Assembly: GCA_029961685.1 (NCBI GenBank)
Contig: JARWKL010000016.1
Coordinates: 7,332,358-7,396,357 of the forward strand
DNA: 64,000 bases
From: Aristolochia californica
Lineage: Eukaryota; Streptophyta; Magnoliopsida; Piperales; Aristolochiaceae
Direction: 5' to 3'
The translations under genes and the position numbers were made by a program. Below the pieces are notes generated by a model. That model was not told where the DNA came from. It made no database searches and was given only the letters and a program-made list of their open reading frames with translations. The stretch's first letter is position 1. Each line of letters starts with the position of its first letter. Positions 1 to 11,240 of this stretch are shown here, piece after piece.

Positions 1-3000
1 GTTTGGGAGATTCCACTAGTACAACCCCTAATAATAAGCTTGGTGGAATTTTATAGGAAAGGGACTTGTAACTGATCCTAACATGCTTTAAATGTTGTTG
101 ATATGCCAGAAACTTGTTGAAGATGCAAGAGGACCTAATGATCAAAAAATTTTAAGGAATGGAAAAAATCAAATTCTCAAGTGGTTGGATATTTACCAGA
201 GCCAAACAACCCACTTTTTGCCTATCCTTAAAAATCACAGACACTTTTATGAACTATGTCACTCAGCATTTCTCCATTTCCATCTTGGATGCCCAAATTT
301 GTTTTCAGATCCAAACTTAAGTTTTCACTCTCCCATTTTTTCACGTAAACAAAAAAGAGATTAAGGCATAACAAAATGAAAATTTAAGAGTTCATGTACT
401 CAAAAAAAAATTTGAAAATTATTTCACTCACTAAAAATAAACTCCAAGGTTTTATTATCCATGTTTGGGATATTCCACTAGTACAACCCTTAATAATAAG
501 CTAGGTGGAATTTTATAGGAAAGGGACTTGTAACTGATCCTAACATGCTTTAAATGTAGTGAATATGCATGCCAGAAACATGTTGAGGATGCATGTGGAC
601 TTAATGATCCAAAAATTTCAAGGAGCGGAAAAAATCAAATTCTCAAGTGGTTGGATATTTACTAGAGCCAAGCAACCCACTTTTTTCTTATCCTTAAAAA
701 TCATTGATAGTTTTTGGAACTATCTAACTCAGCATTTGTGCATTTCCATCATGGATGCCCAAATTTGTTTTCAGATCCAAACTTGAAGTTTCACTCTCCC
801 ATTTTTTCCCGTAAACAAAAAAGATATTAAGGCATAACAAAATAAAAATTTTAGAGTTCATGTACGCAAAAAAAAATTTGGAAATTCTTTCATGCACTAA
901 AAATGAACTCCAAGGTTTTGTTATCCATGTTTGGGAGAATCCACTAGTACAAACCCTAATAATAAGCTAGGTGGAATTTTATAGGAAAGGGACATGTAAC
1001 TGATCCTAACATGCTTTAAATGTGGTGGACATGCATTCCAGAAACAATTTGAGGATGCAAGTGGACCTATTGATCTAAAATTTCAAGGAGTGGAAAAAAT
1101 CAAATTCTCAAGTGGTTGGATATTTACCAGAGCCAAACAACCCACTTATTGCCAATCCTTAAAAATCACAAATACTTTTTGGAAGTATCTCACTCTGCAT
1201 TTGTGCATTTCCATCTTGGATACCCAAATTTGTTTTCAGATCCAAACTTGAGCTTTCACTCTCCCATTTTTTCACGTAAACAAAAAATTTATTAACGCAT
1301 AAAAAAAAACATTATAGAGTTCAAGTACGCAAAAAAAAATTTGAAAATTATTTCACGAACTAAAAATGAACTCCAAGGTTCTATTATCCATGTTTGGGAG
1401 ATTCCACTAGTACAACCCCTAATAATAAGCTAGGTGGAATTTTATAGGAAAGGGACATGTAACTGATCCTAACATGCTTTAAATGTGGTGGACATGCATT
1501 CCAGAAACAATTTGAGGATGCAAGTGGACCTATTGATCTAAAATTTCAAGGAGTGGAAAAAATCAAATTCTCACGTGGTTGGATATTTACCAGAGCCAAA
1601 CAACCCACTTATTGCCAATCCTTAAAAATCACAAATACTTTTTGGAAGTATCTCACTCTGCATTTGTGCGTTTCCATCTTGGATACCCAAATTTGTTTTC
1701 AGATCCAAACTTGAGCTTTCACTCTCCCATTTTTTCACGTAAACAAAAAATTTCTTAAGGCATAAAAAAAAACATTATAGAGTTCAAGTACGCAAAAGAA
1801 AAATTTGAAAATTATTTCACGAACTAAAAATGAACTCCAAGGTTCTATTATCCATGTTTGGGAGATTCCACTAGTACAACCCCTAATAATAAGCTAGGTG
1901 GAATTTTATAGGAAAGGGACTTGTAACTGATCCTAACAAGCTTTAAATGTGGTGGATATGCATGCCAGAAACATGTTGAGGATGCAAGTGGACCTAATGA
2001 TCCTAAAATTTCAAGGAGTAGAAAAAATCAAATTCTCAAGTGGTTGGATATTTACCAGAGCCAAACAACCCACTTTTTGCCTATCCTTAAAAATCACAGA
2101 TACTTTGTGGAACTATCTCACTCAACATTTGTGTATTTCCATCTTGGATGCCCAAATTTGTTTTCCGATCCAAACTTCACTATTCACTCTCCCATTTCAT
2201 CACGTAAACAAAAAAGATATTATGGTATAACAAAATGAAAATTTTAGAGTGCATGTACACAAAAAAAAATTTGAAAATTATTTCACGCACTAAAAATGAA
2301 CTCCAAGGTTTTATTATCCATGTTTGGGAGATTCCACTAGTACAACCCCTAATAATAAGCTAGGTGGAATTGTATAGGAAAGGGACTTGTAACTGATCCT
2401 AACATGCTTTAAATGTGTTGGATATGCATGCCAGAAACATGTTTAGGATGCAAGTGGACCTAATGTTCGAAAAATTTCAAGGAGTGGAAAAAAGCAAATT
2501 CTCAAGTGGTTGGATATTTACCAGAGCATAACAACCCACTTTTTGCCTATCCTTAAAAATCACATATACTTTTTGAAACTATCTCTCTCAACATTTGTGC
2601 ATTTCCATCTTGGATACTCAAATTTGTTTTCAGATCCAAACTTCAGTTTTCACTCTCCCATTTTCTCTCATAAACAAAAAAGTTATTAAGGCATTACAAA
2701 ATAAAAATTTTAGAGTTCATGTATGCAAAAAAAAATTTGAAAATTATTTCACTCACTAAAAATGAACTCCAAGGTTTTGTTACCTATGTTTGGGAGATTC
2801 CACTAGTACAACCCCTAATAGTAAGCTTGGTGGAATGTTATAGGAAAGGGACTTGTAACTGATCCTAACATGCTTCAAATGTTGTCGATATGCCAGAAAC
2901 ATGTTGATGATGCAAGTGGACCTAATGATCAAAAAATTTTAAGGAGTGGAAAAAATCAAATTCTGAAGTGGTTGGATATTTACCAGAGCCAAACAACCCA

Positions 3001-3248
3001 CTTTTTGCTTATCCTTAAAAATCACAGATACTTTTTGGAACTATCTCACTCAGCATTTGTGCATTTCCATCTTGGATGCCCAAATTTGTTTTCAGATCCA
3101 AACTTGAGTTTTCACTCTCCAATTTTTTCACGTAAACAAAAAAGATATTAAGGCATAACAAAATGAAAATTTTAGATTTCATGTACGCAAAAAAAATTTG
3201 AAAATTATTTCACGCACTAAAAATGAACTCCAAGGTTTTATTATCCAT
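1..3248. repeat. Array segment with seven ordinary monomers
   Basis: Units start at 1, 463, 929, 1392, 1856, 2322 and 2788, with lengths 462, 466, 463, 464, 466, 466 and 461. The first lacks its leading bases at the window edge. Units 1 and 2788 share uncommon variants (gatatgccag with the atgc duplication reduced to one copy, and gatcaaaaaattttaagga), which suggests a six-monomer spacing of about 2.79 kb. No gene or foreign element is seen. Confidence 0.9.
929..1855. repeat. Adjacent duplicated monomer pair
   Basis: The units starting at 929 and 1392 share private variants that I do not see together elsewhere: ggacatgcattccag, acaatttgaggatg, cctattgatctaaaa, a run aaaaaaaaacattatagag and ggttctattatcc. 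They differ at only a few positions. The simplest reading is a recent single-monomer duplication by unequal crossing-over or slippage at a 463-464 bp spacing. Confidence 0.85.
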
Positions 3249-4655
3249 GTTTGGGAGATTCCACTAGTACAACCCCTAATAATAAGCTAGGTGGAATTTT
3301 ATAGGAAAAGGACTTGAAACTGATCCTAACATGCTTTAAATATGGTGGATATGCATGCCGGAAACATGTTGAGGATGCAAGTGGACCTAATGATCCAAAA
3401 ATTTGAAGGAGTAGAAAAAATCAACTTCTCAAGTGGTTGGATATTTACCAGAGCATTCCAACCCATTTTTTGCCTACCCTTAAAAATCACAGATACTTTT
3501 TGGAACTATCTCTCTCAGCATTTGTGCATTTCCATCTTCGATGCTGAAATTTTTTTTCAGATCCAAACTTGAGCTTTCACTCTCCCATTTTCTCTCGTAA
3601 ACAAAAAAGATATTAAGGCATAACAAAATAAAAATTTTAGAGTTCATGTATGCAAAAAAAAATTTGGAAATTATTTCACGCACTGAAAATGAAATCCAAG
3701 GTTTTGTTATCCATGTTTGGGTGATTCCACTAGTATAACCCCTAACAATAAACTTGGTGGAATTTTATAGGAAAGGGACTGGTAACTGATCCTAACATGC
3801 TTTAAACGTGGTGGATATGCCAGAAACATGTTGAGGACGCAAGTGGTCCAAATGATCCAAAAATTTCATGGAGTAGAAAAAATCAAATTCTTAAGTGGTT
3901 GGATATTTACCAGAGTCAAACAACCCAGTTTTTGCCTATCTTTAAAAATCACGGATACTTTTTGGAACTATCTCACTCAGCATTTGTGCATTTCCATCTT
4001 GGATGCCCAAATTTATTTTCAGATCCAAACTTGAGTTTTCACTCTCCCATTTTTTCACGTAAACAAAAAAGATATTAAGGCATAGCAAAATGAAAATTTT
4101 CATGTACGCAAAAAAAATTTGAAAATTATTTCACGCACTAAATATGAACTCTATGGTTTTATTATCCATGTTTGGGAGATTCCACTAGTACAACCCCTAA
4201 TAATAAGCTAGGTGGAATTTTATAGGAAAGGGACTTGTAACTGATCCTAACATGCTTTAAATGTGGTGGATATGCTAGCCAGAAACATGTTGAGGATGCA
4301 AGTGGACCAAATGATCCAAAAATGTCAAAGGAGTAGAAAAAATCAAATTCTCAAGTGGTTGGATATTTACCAGAGCCAAACAACCCAGTTTTTGCTTATC
4401 CTTAAAAATCACAGATACTTTTTGGAACTATCTCACTCAGCATTTGTGCATTTCCATCTTGGATGCCCAAATTTGTTTTCAGATCCAAACTTGAGTTTTC
4501 AGTCTCCCATTTTTTCACGTAAACAAAAAAGTTATTAAGGCATAACAAAATGAAAATTTACATGTACTCAAAAAAAAATTTAAAAATTATTTCACGCACT
4601 AAAAATGAACTCCAAGGTTTTATTATCGATGTTTGGGATATTCCACTAGTGCAAC

Positions 4656-4681
4656 CCCTAAACCCTAAACCCTAAACCCTA
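4656..4681. repeat. Interstitial telomere-like repeat, (CCCTAAA)3 plus CCCTA
   Basis: At unit position about 26, where other units read cccctaataataag, this unit reads three exact CCCTAAA heptamers followed by CCCTA and then gtaaaaag. The insertion is 21 bp net and explains the unit length of 489 bp. CCCTAAA is the complement of TTTAGGG, the usual land-plant telomere repeat. The ordinary monomer already holds CCCCTAA here, so it could seed telomerase extension or slippage. I see this only in the two copies of the 3.9-kb block. Confidence 0.93.
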
Positions 4682-6597
4682 GTAAAAAGCTAGGTGGAAC
4701 TTTATAGGAAAAAGGACTTGAAACTGATCCTAACATGCTTTAAATGTGGTGGATATGCATGCCAGAAACATGTTGAGGATGCAAGTGGACGTAATGATCC
4801 AAAAATTTGAAGGAGTGCAAAAAATGAACTTCTCAAGTGGTTGGATATTTACCAGAGCATACCAACCCATTTTTTGCCTACCATTAAATATCACAGATAG
4901 TTTTTGGAACTATCTCTCTCATCATTTGTGCATTTCCATCTTCGATGCTCAAATTTTTTTTCAGATCCAAACTTGAGCTTTCACTCTCCCATTTTCTCTC
5001 GTAAACAAAAAAGATATTAAGGCATAACAAAATAAAAATTTTAGAGTTCATGTATGCAAAAAAAAAATTTGGAAATTATTTCACGCACTAAAAATCAAAT
5101 CCAAGGTTTTGTTATCCATGTTTGGGTGATTCCACTAGTGCAACCCCTAACAATAAGCTTGGTGGAATTTTATAGGAAAGAGACTTGTAACTGATCCTAA
5201 CATGCTTTAAATGTGGTGGATATGCATGCTTGAAACATGTTGAGGACGCAAGTGGTCCAAATGATCCAAAAATTTCAAGGAGTGGAAAAAATCAAAATCT
5301 CAAGTGGTTGGATATTTACCAGAGCCAAAAAACCCACTTTTTGCCTATCCTTAAAAATCACACATACTTTTTGGAACTATCTCTCTCAGCAATTGTGCAT
5401 TTCCATCTTGGATGGTCAAATTTGTTTTCAGATCCAAACTTGAACTTTCGGTCTCCCATTTTTTCACGTAAACAAAAAAGATATTAGGGCATTTCAAAAT
5501 AAAAATTTTAGAGTTCATGTGTGCAAAAAAATTTTTGAAAATTACTTCACGCACTAAAAATGAACTCCAAGGTTTTGTTGTCCATGTTTGGGAGATTCCA
5601 CCAGTACAACCCCTAATAATAAGCTTGGTGGAATTTTATAGGAAACGGACTTGTAAATGATCCTATCATGCTTTAAATGTAGTGGATATGCCAGAAACAT
5701 GTTGAGGATTCAAGTGGACCTAATGATCCAAAAATTTCAAGGAGTGGAAAAATCAAATTCTCAAGTGATTGCATATCTACCATAGCCAAACGACCCAGTT
5801 TTTGCCTACCCTTAAAAATCATAGATACTTTTTGGAACTATCTCACTCAGCATTTGTGCATTTCCATCTTGGATGCCCAAATTTGTTTTCAGATCCAAAC
5901 TTGAGTTTTCACTCTCCCATTTGTTCACGTAAACAAAAAAGATATTAAGGCATAACAAAATGAAAATTTTCATGGACGCAAAAAAAAATTTGAAAATTAT
6001 TTCGTGCACTAAAAATGAACTCCAAGGTTTTATTATCCATGTTTGGGAGATTCCACAAGTACAACCCCTAATAAATAGCTAGGTGGAATTTTATAGGAAA
6101 AGGACTTGAAACTGATCCTAACATGCTTTAAATGTGGTGGATATGCATGCTAGAAACATGTTGAGGATGCAAGTGGACGTAATGATCCAAAAATTTGAAG
6201 GAGTGGAAAAAATCAACTTCTCAAGTGGTTGGATATTTACCAGAGCATACCAACCCATTTTTTGCCTACCCTTAAAAATCACAGATACTTTTTGGAGCTA
6301 TCTCTCTCAGCATTTGTGCATATCCATCTTCGATGCTGAAATTTTTTTTCAGATCCAAACTTGAGCTTTCACTCTCCCATTTTTTCTCGTAAACAAAAAA
6401 GATAATAAGGCATAACAAAATAAAAATCTTAGAGTTCATGTATGCAAAAAAAAATTTGGAAATTATTTCACTCACTAAAAATGAAATCCAAGGTTTATTT
6501 ATCCATGTTTGGGTGATTCCACTAGTATAACCCCTAACAATAAACTTGGTGGAATTTTATAGGAAAGGGACTTGTAACTGATCCTAACATGCTTTAA

Positions 6598-6870
6598 ATG
6601 TGGTGGATATGCCAGAAACATGTTGAGGATGCAAGTGGTCCAAATGATCCAAAAATTTCAAGGAGTGGAAAAAATCAAATTCTTAAGTGGTTGGATATTT
6701 ACGAGAGCCAAATAACCCAGTTTTTGCCTATCCTTAAAAATCACAGATACTTTTTGGAACTATCTCACTCAGCATTTGTGCATTTCCATCTTGGATGCCC
6801 AAATTTGTTTTCAGATCCAAACTTGAGTTTTCACTCTCCCATTTTTTCACGTAAAAAAAAAAGATATTAA
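6598..6870 (+). other. Second recurrent plus-strand frame, about 90 codons, not a gene
   Basis: In a second plus-strand frame, a stretch running from QKHVEDASGPNDPKISRSG to SRKQKRY or SRKKKRY stays open in many units. It is frequently joined to or separated from its upstream part by one-base indels. No conserved domain, nucleotide-binding or catalytic motif is visible. It overlaps the 76-codon frame completely, which argues against both being real. Confidence 0.72.
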
Positions 6871-6961
6871 GGCATAACAAAATGAAAATTTTCAGGTACG
6901 CAAAAAAAATTTTAAAATTATTTCATGCACTAAAAATGAACTCCATGGTTTTATTATCCTT

Positions 6962-7165
6962 GTTTGGGAGATTCCACTAGTACAACCCCTAATAATAAGC
7001 TAGGTGGAATTTTATAGAAAAGGACTTGAAATTGATCCTTACATGCTTTAAATGTGGTGGATATGCATGCCAGAAACATGTTGAGGATGCAAGTGGACCT
7101 AATGATCCAAAAATTTGAAAATTATTTCACGCTCTAAAAATGAACTATAAGGTTTTGTTATCCAT
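6962..7165. repeat. Truncated 204-bp monomer with an internal deletion
   Basis: The unit runs normally to gatccaaaaatttga and then continues with aaattatttcacgc, losing about 260 bp of the middle and 3' part. In full monomers aaaaatttga occurs both at the left edge (ccaaaaatttgaagg) and in the 3' A-tract (aaaaatttgaaaatt). The deletion therefore lies between direct repeats of about 10 bp and fits slippage or single-strand annealing. Confidence 0.9.
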
Positions 7166-8571
7166 GTTTGGGAGATTCCACTAATACAACCGCTAATAAT
7201 AAGCTAGGTGGAATTTTATAGGAGAGGGACTTGTAACTGATCCTAACATGCTTTAAATATGGTGGTATGCTTGCCAAAAACATGTTGAGGAAGCAAGTGG
7301 AACTAATGATCCAAAAATTTCAAGGAGTAGAAAAAATCAACTTCTCAAGTGGTTGGATATTTACCAGAGCATTCCAACCCATTTTTTGCCTACCCTTAAA
7401 AATCACAGATACTTTTTGGAACTATCTCTCTCAGCATTTGTGCATTTCCATCTTCGATGCTGAAATTTTTTTTCAGATCCAAACTTGAGCTTTCACTCTC
7501 CCATTTTCTCTCGTAAACAAAAAAGATATTAAGGCATAACAAAATAAAAATTTTAGAGTTCATGTATGCAAAAAAAAATTTGGAAATTATTTCACGCACT
7601 GAAAATGAAATCCAAGGTTTTGTTATCCATGTTTGGGTGATTCCACTAGTATAACCCCTAACAATAAACTTGGTGGAATTTTATAGGAAAGGGACTGGTA
7701 ACTGATCCTAACATGCTTTAAACGTGGTGGATATGCCAGAAACATGTTGAGGACGCAAGTGGTCCAAATGATCCAAAAATTTCATGGAGTAGAAAAAATC
7801 AAATTCTTAAGTGGTTGGATATTTACCAGAGTCAAACAACCCAGTTTTTGCCTATCTTTAAAAATCACGGATACTTTTTGGAACTATCTCACTCAGCATT
7901 TGTGCATTTCCATCTTGGATGCCCAAATTTATTTTCAGATCCAAACTTGAGTTTTCACTCTCCCATTTTTTCACGTAAACAAAAAAGATATTAAGGCATA
8001 GCAAAATGAAAATTTTCATGTACGCAAAAAAAATTTGAAAATTATTTCACGCACTAAATATGAACTCTATGGTTTTATTATCCATGTTTGGGAGATTCCA
8101 CTAGTACAACCCCTAATAATAAGCTAGGTGGAATTTTATAGGAAAGGGACTTGTAACTGATCCTAACATGCTTTAAATGTGGTGGATATGCTAGCCAGAA
8201 ACATGTTGAGGATGCAAGTGGACCAAATGATCCAAAAATGTCAAAGGAGTAGAAAAAATCAAATTCTCAAGTGGTTGGATATTTACCAGAGCCAAACAAC
8301 CCAGTTTTTGCTTATCCTTAAAAATCACAGATACTTTTTGGAACTATCTCACTCAGCATTTGTGCATTTCCATCTTGGATGCCCAAATTTGTTTTCAGAT
8401 CCAAACTTGAGTTTTCAGTCTCCCATTTTTTCACGTAAACAAAAAAGTTATTAAGGCATAACAAAATGAAAATTTACATGTACTCAAAAAAAAATTTAAA
8501 AATTATTTCACGCACTAAAAATGAACTCCAAGGTTTTATTATCGATGTTTGGGATATTCCACTAGTGCAAC

Positions 8572-8597
8572 CCCTAAACCCTAAACCCTAAACCCTA
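8572..8597. repeat. Interstitial telomere-like repeat, second copy
   Basis: Identical to the run 3916 bp upstream: three CCCTAAA units plus CCCTA followed by gtaaaaag. Its position inside the duplicated 3.9-kb block shows that it was copied with the block rather than gained independently. Confidence 0.93.
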
Positions 8598-10874
8598 GTA
8601 AAAAGCTAGGTGGAACTTTATAGGAAAAAGGACTTGAAACTGATCCTAACATGCTTTAAATGTGGTGGATATGCATGCCAGAAACATGTTGAGGATGCAA
8701 GTGGACGTAATGATCCAAAAATTTGAAGGAGTGCAAAAAATGAACTCAAGTGGTTGGATATTTACCAGAGCATACCAACCCATTTTTTGCCTACCATTAA
8801 ATATCACAGATAGTTTTTGGAACTATCTCTCTCATCATTTGTGCATTTCCATCTTCGATGCTCAAATTTTTTTTCAGATCCAAACTTGAGCTTTCACTCT
8901 CCCATTTTCTCTCGTAAACAAAAAAGATATTAAGGCATAACAAAATAAAAATTTTAGAGTTCATGTATGCAAAAAAAAAATTTGGAAATTATTTCACGCA
9001 CTAAAAATCAAATCCAAGGTTTTGTTATCCATGTTTGGGTGATTCCACTAGTGCAACCCCTAACAATAAGCTTGGTGGAATTTTATAGGAAAGAGACTTG
9101 TAACTGATCCTAACATGCTTTAAATGTGGTGGATATGCATGCTTGAAACATGTTGAGGACGCAAGTGGTCCAAATGATCCAAAAATTTCAAGGAGTGGAA
9201 AAAATCAAAATCTCAAGTGGTTGGATATTTACCAGAGCCAAAAAACCCACTTTTTGCCTATCCTTAAAAATCACACATACTTTTTGGAACTATCTCTCTC
9301 AGCAATTGTGCATTTCCATCTTGGATGGTCAAATTTGTTTTCAGATCCAAACTTGAACTTTCGGTCTCCCATTTTTTCACGTAAACAAAAAAGATATTAG
9401 GGCATTTCAAAATAAAAATTTTAGAGTTCATGTGTGCAAAAAAAATTTTGAAAATTACTTCACGCACTAAAAATGAACTCCAAGGTTTTGTTGTCCATGT
9501 TTGGGAGATTCCACCAGTACAACCCCTAATAATAAGCTTGGTGGAATTTTATAGGAAACGGACTTGTAAATGATCCTATCATGCTTTAAATGTAGTGGAT
9601 ATGCCAGAAACATGTTGAGGATTCAAGTGGACCTAATGATCCAAAAATTTCAAGGAGTGGAAAAATCAAATTCTCAAGTGATTGCATATCTACCATAGCC
9701 AAACGACCCAGTTTTTGCCTACCCTTAAAAATCATAGATACTTTTTGGAACTATCTCACTCAGCATTTGTGCATTTCCACCTTGGATGCCCAAATTTGTT
9801 TTCAGATCCAAACTTGAGTTTTCACTCTCCCATTTGTTCACGTAAACAAAAAAGATATTAAGGCATAACAAAATGAAAATTTTCATGGACGCAAAAAAAA
9901 ATTTGAAAATTATTTCGTGCACTAAAAATGAACTCCAAGGTTTTATTATCCATGTTTGGGAGATTCCACAAGTACAACCCCTAATAAATAGCTAGGTGGA
10001 ATTTTATAGGAAAAGGACTTGAAACTGATCCTAACATGCTTTAAATGTGGTGGATATGCATGCTAGAAACATGTTGAGGATGCAAGTGGACGTAATGATC
10101 CAAAAATTTGAAGGAGTGGAAAAAATCAACTTCTCAAGTGGTTGGATATTTACCAGAGCATACCAACCCATTTTTTGCCTACCCTTAAAAATCACAGATA
10201 CATTTTGGAGCTATCTCTCTCAGCATTTGTGCATATCCATCTTCGATGCTGAAATTTTTTTTCAGATCCAAACTTGAGCTTTCACTCTCCCATTTTTTCT
10301 CGTAAACAAAAAAGATAATAAGGCATAACAAAATAAAAATCTTAGAGTTCATGTATGCAAAAAAAAATTTGGAAATTATTTCACTCACTAAAAATGAAAT
10401 CCAAGGTTTATTTATCCATGTTTGGGTGATTCCACTAGTATAACCCCTAACAATAAACTTGGTGGAATTTTATAGGAAAGGGACTTGTAACTGATCCTAA
10501 CATGCTTTAAATGTGGTGGATATGCCAGAAACATGTTGAGGATGCAAGTGGTCCAAATGATCCAAAAATTTCAAGGAGTGGAAAAAATCAAATTCTTAAG
10601 TGGTTGGATATTTACGAGAGCCAAATAACCCAGTTTTTGCCTATCCTTAAAAATCACAGATACTTTTTGGAACTATCTCACTCAGCATTTGTGCATTTCC
10701 ATCTTGGATGCCCAAATTTGTTTTCAGATCCAAACTTGAGTTTTCACTCTCCCATTTTTTCACGTAAAAAAAAAAGATATTAAGGCATAACAAAATGAAA
10801 ATTTTCAGGTACGCAAAAAAAATTTTAAAATTATTTCATGCACTAAAAATGAACTCCATGGTTTTATTATCCTT

Positions 10875-11078
10875 GTTTGGGAGATTCCACTAGTACAACC
10901 CCTAATAATAAGCTAGGTGGAATTTTATAGAAAAGGACTTGAAATTGATCCTTACATGCTTTAAATGTGGTGGATATGCATGCCAGAAACATGTTGAGGA
11001 TGCAAGTGGACCTAATGATCCAAAAATTTGAAAATTATTTCACGCTCTAAAAATGAACTATAAGGTTTTGTTATCCAT
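10875..11078. repeat. Truncated 204-bp monomer, second copy
   Basis: Same deletion joint and same private variants (gatccttacatgc, cacgctctaaaa, aactataagg) as the unit 3913 bp upstream. It was carried by the 3.9-kb duplication. Confidence 0.9.
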
Positions 11079-11240
11079 GTTTGGGAGATTCCACTAATAC
11101 AACCGCTAATAATAAGCTAGGTGGAATTTTATAGGAGAGGGACTTGTAACTGATCCTAACATGCTTTAAATATGGTGGATATGCTTGCCAAAAACATGTT
11201 GAGGAAGCAAGTGGAACTAATGATCCAAAAATTTCAAGGA

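Larger units (their letters stand above)
3405..7320. repeat. 3.9-kb higher-order repeat, copy 1
   Basis: This holds unit starts 3715, 4170, 4631, 5120, 5586, 6041, 6507, 6962 (204 bp) and 7166, plus part of the unit starting at 3249. It matches the following 3.9 kb at an offset of 3916 bp, falling to 3913 after a 3-bp deletion in copy 2 near 8742. By eye I find only about half a dozen differences, for example single-base changes at about 5866 versus 9779 and 6285 versus 10202, and a one-base gap near 7265. Both edges lie in the shared stretch aaggagtagaaaaaatcaa, the expected place for an unequal homologous crossover. Confidence 0.92.
7321..11240. repeat. 3.9-kb higher-order repeat, copy 2
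   Basis: Tandem second copy of the preceding block. Unit starts are 7631, 8086, 8547, 9033, 9499, 9954, 10420, 10875 (204 bp) and 11079. The unit starting at 7166 is a hybrid: its first part equals the unit starting at 11079 and its second part equals the unit starting at 3249, which marks the duplication joint at about 7321-7335. The copy includes the telomere-like insertion and the short monomer, so both existed before the duplication. Confidence 0.92.

Noticed and set aside
4656..4681. A true chromosome end
   Set aside because: Only three and a half CCCTAAA units, with satellite continuing on both sides. It is interstitial.
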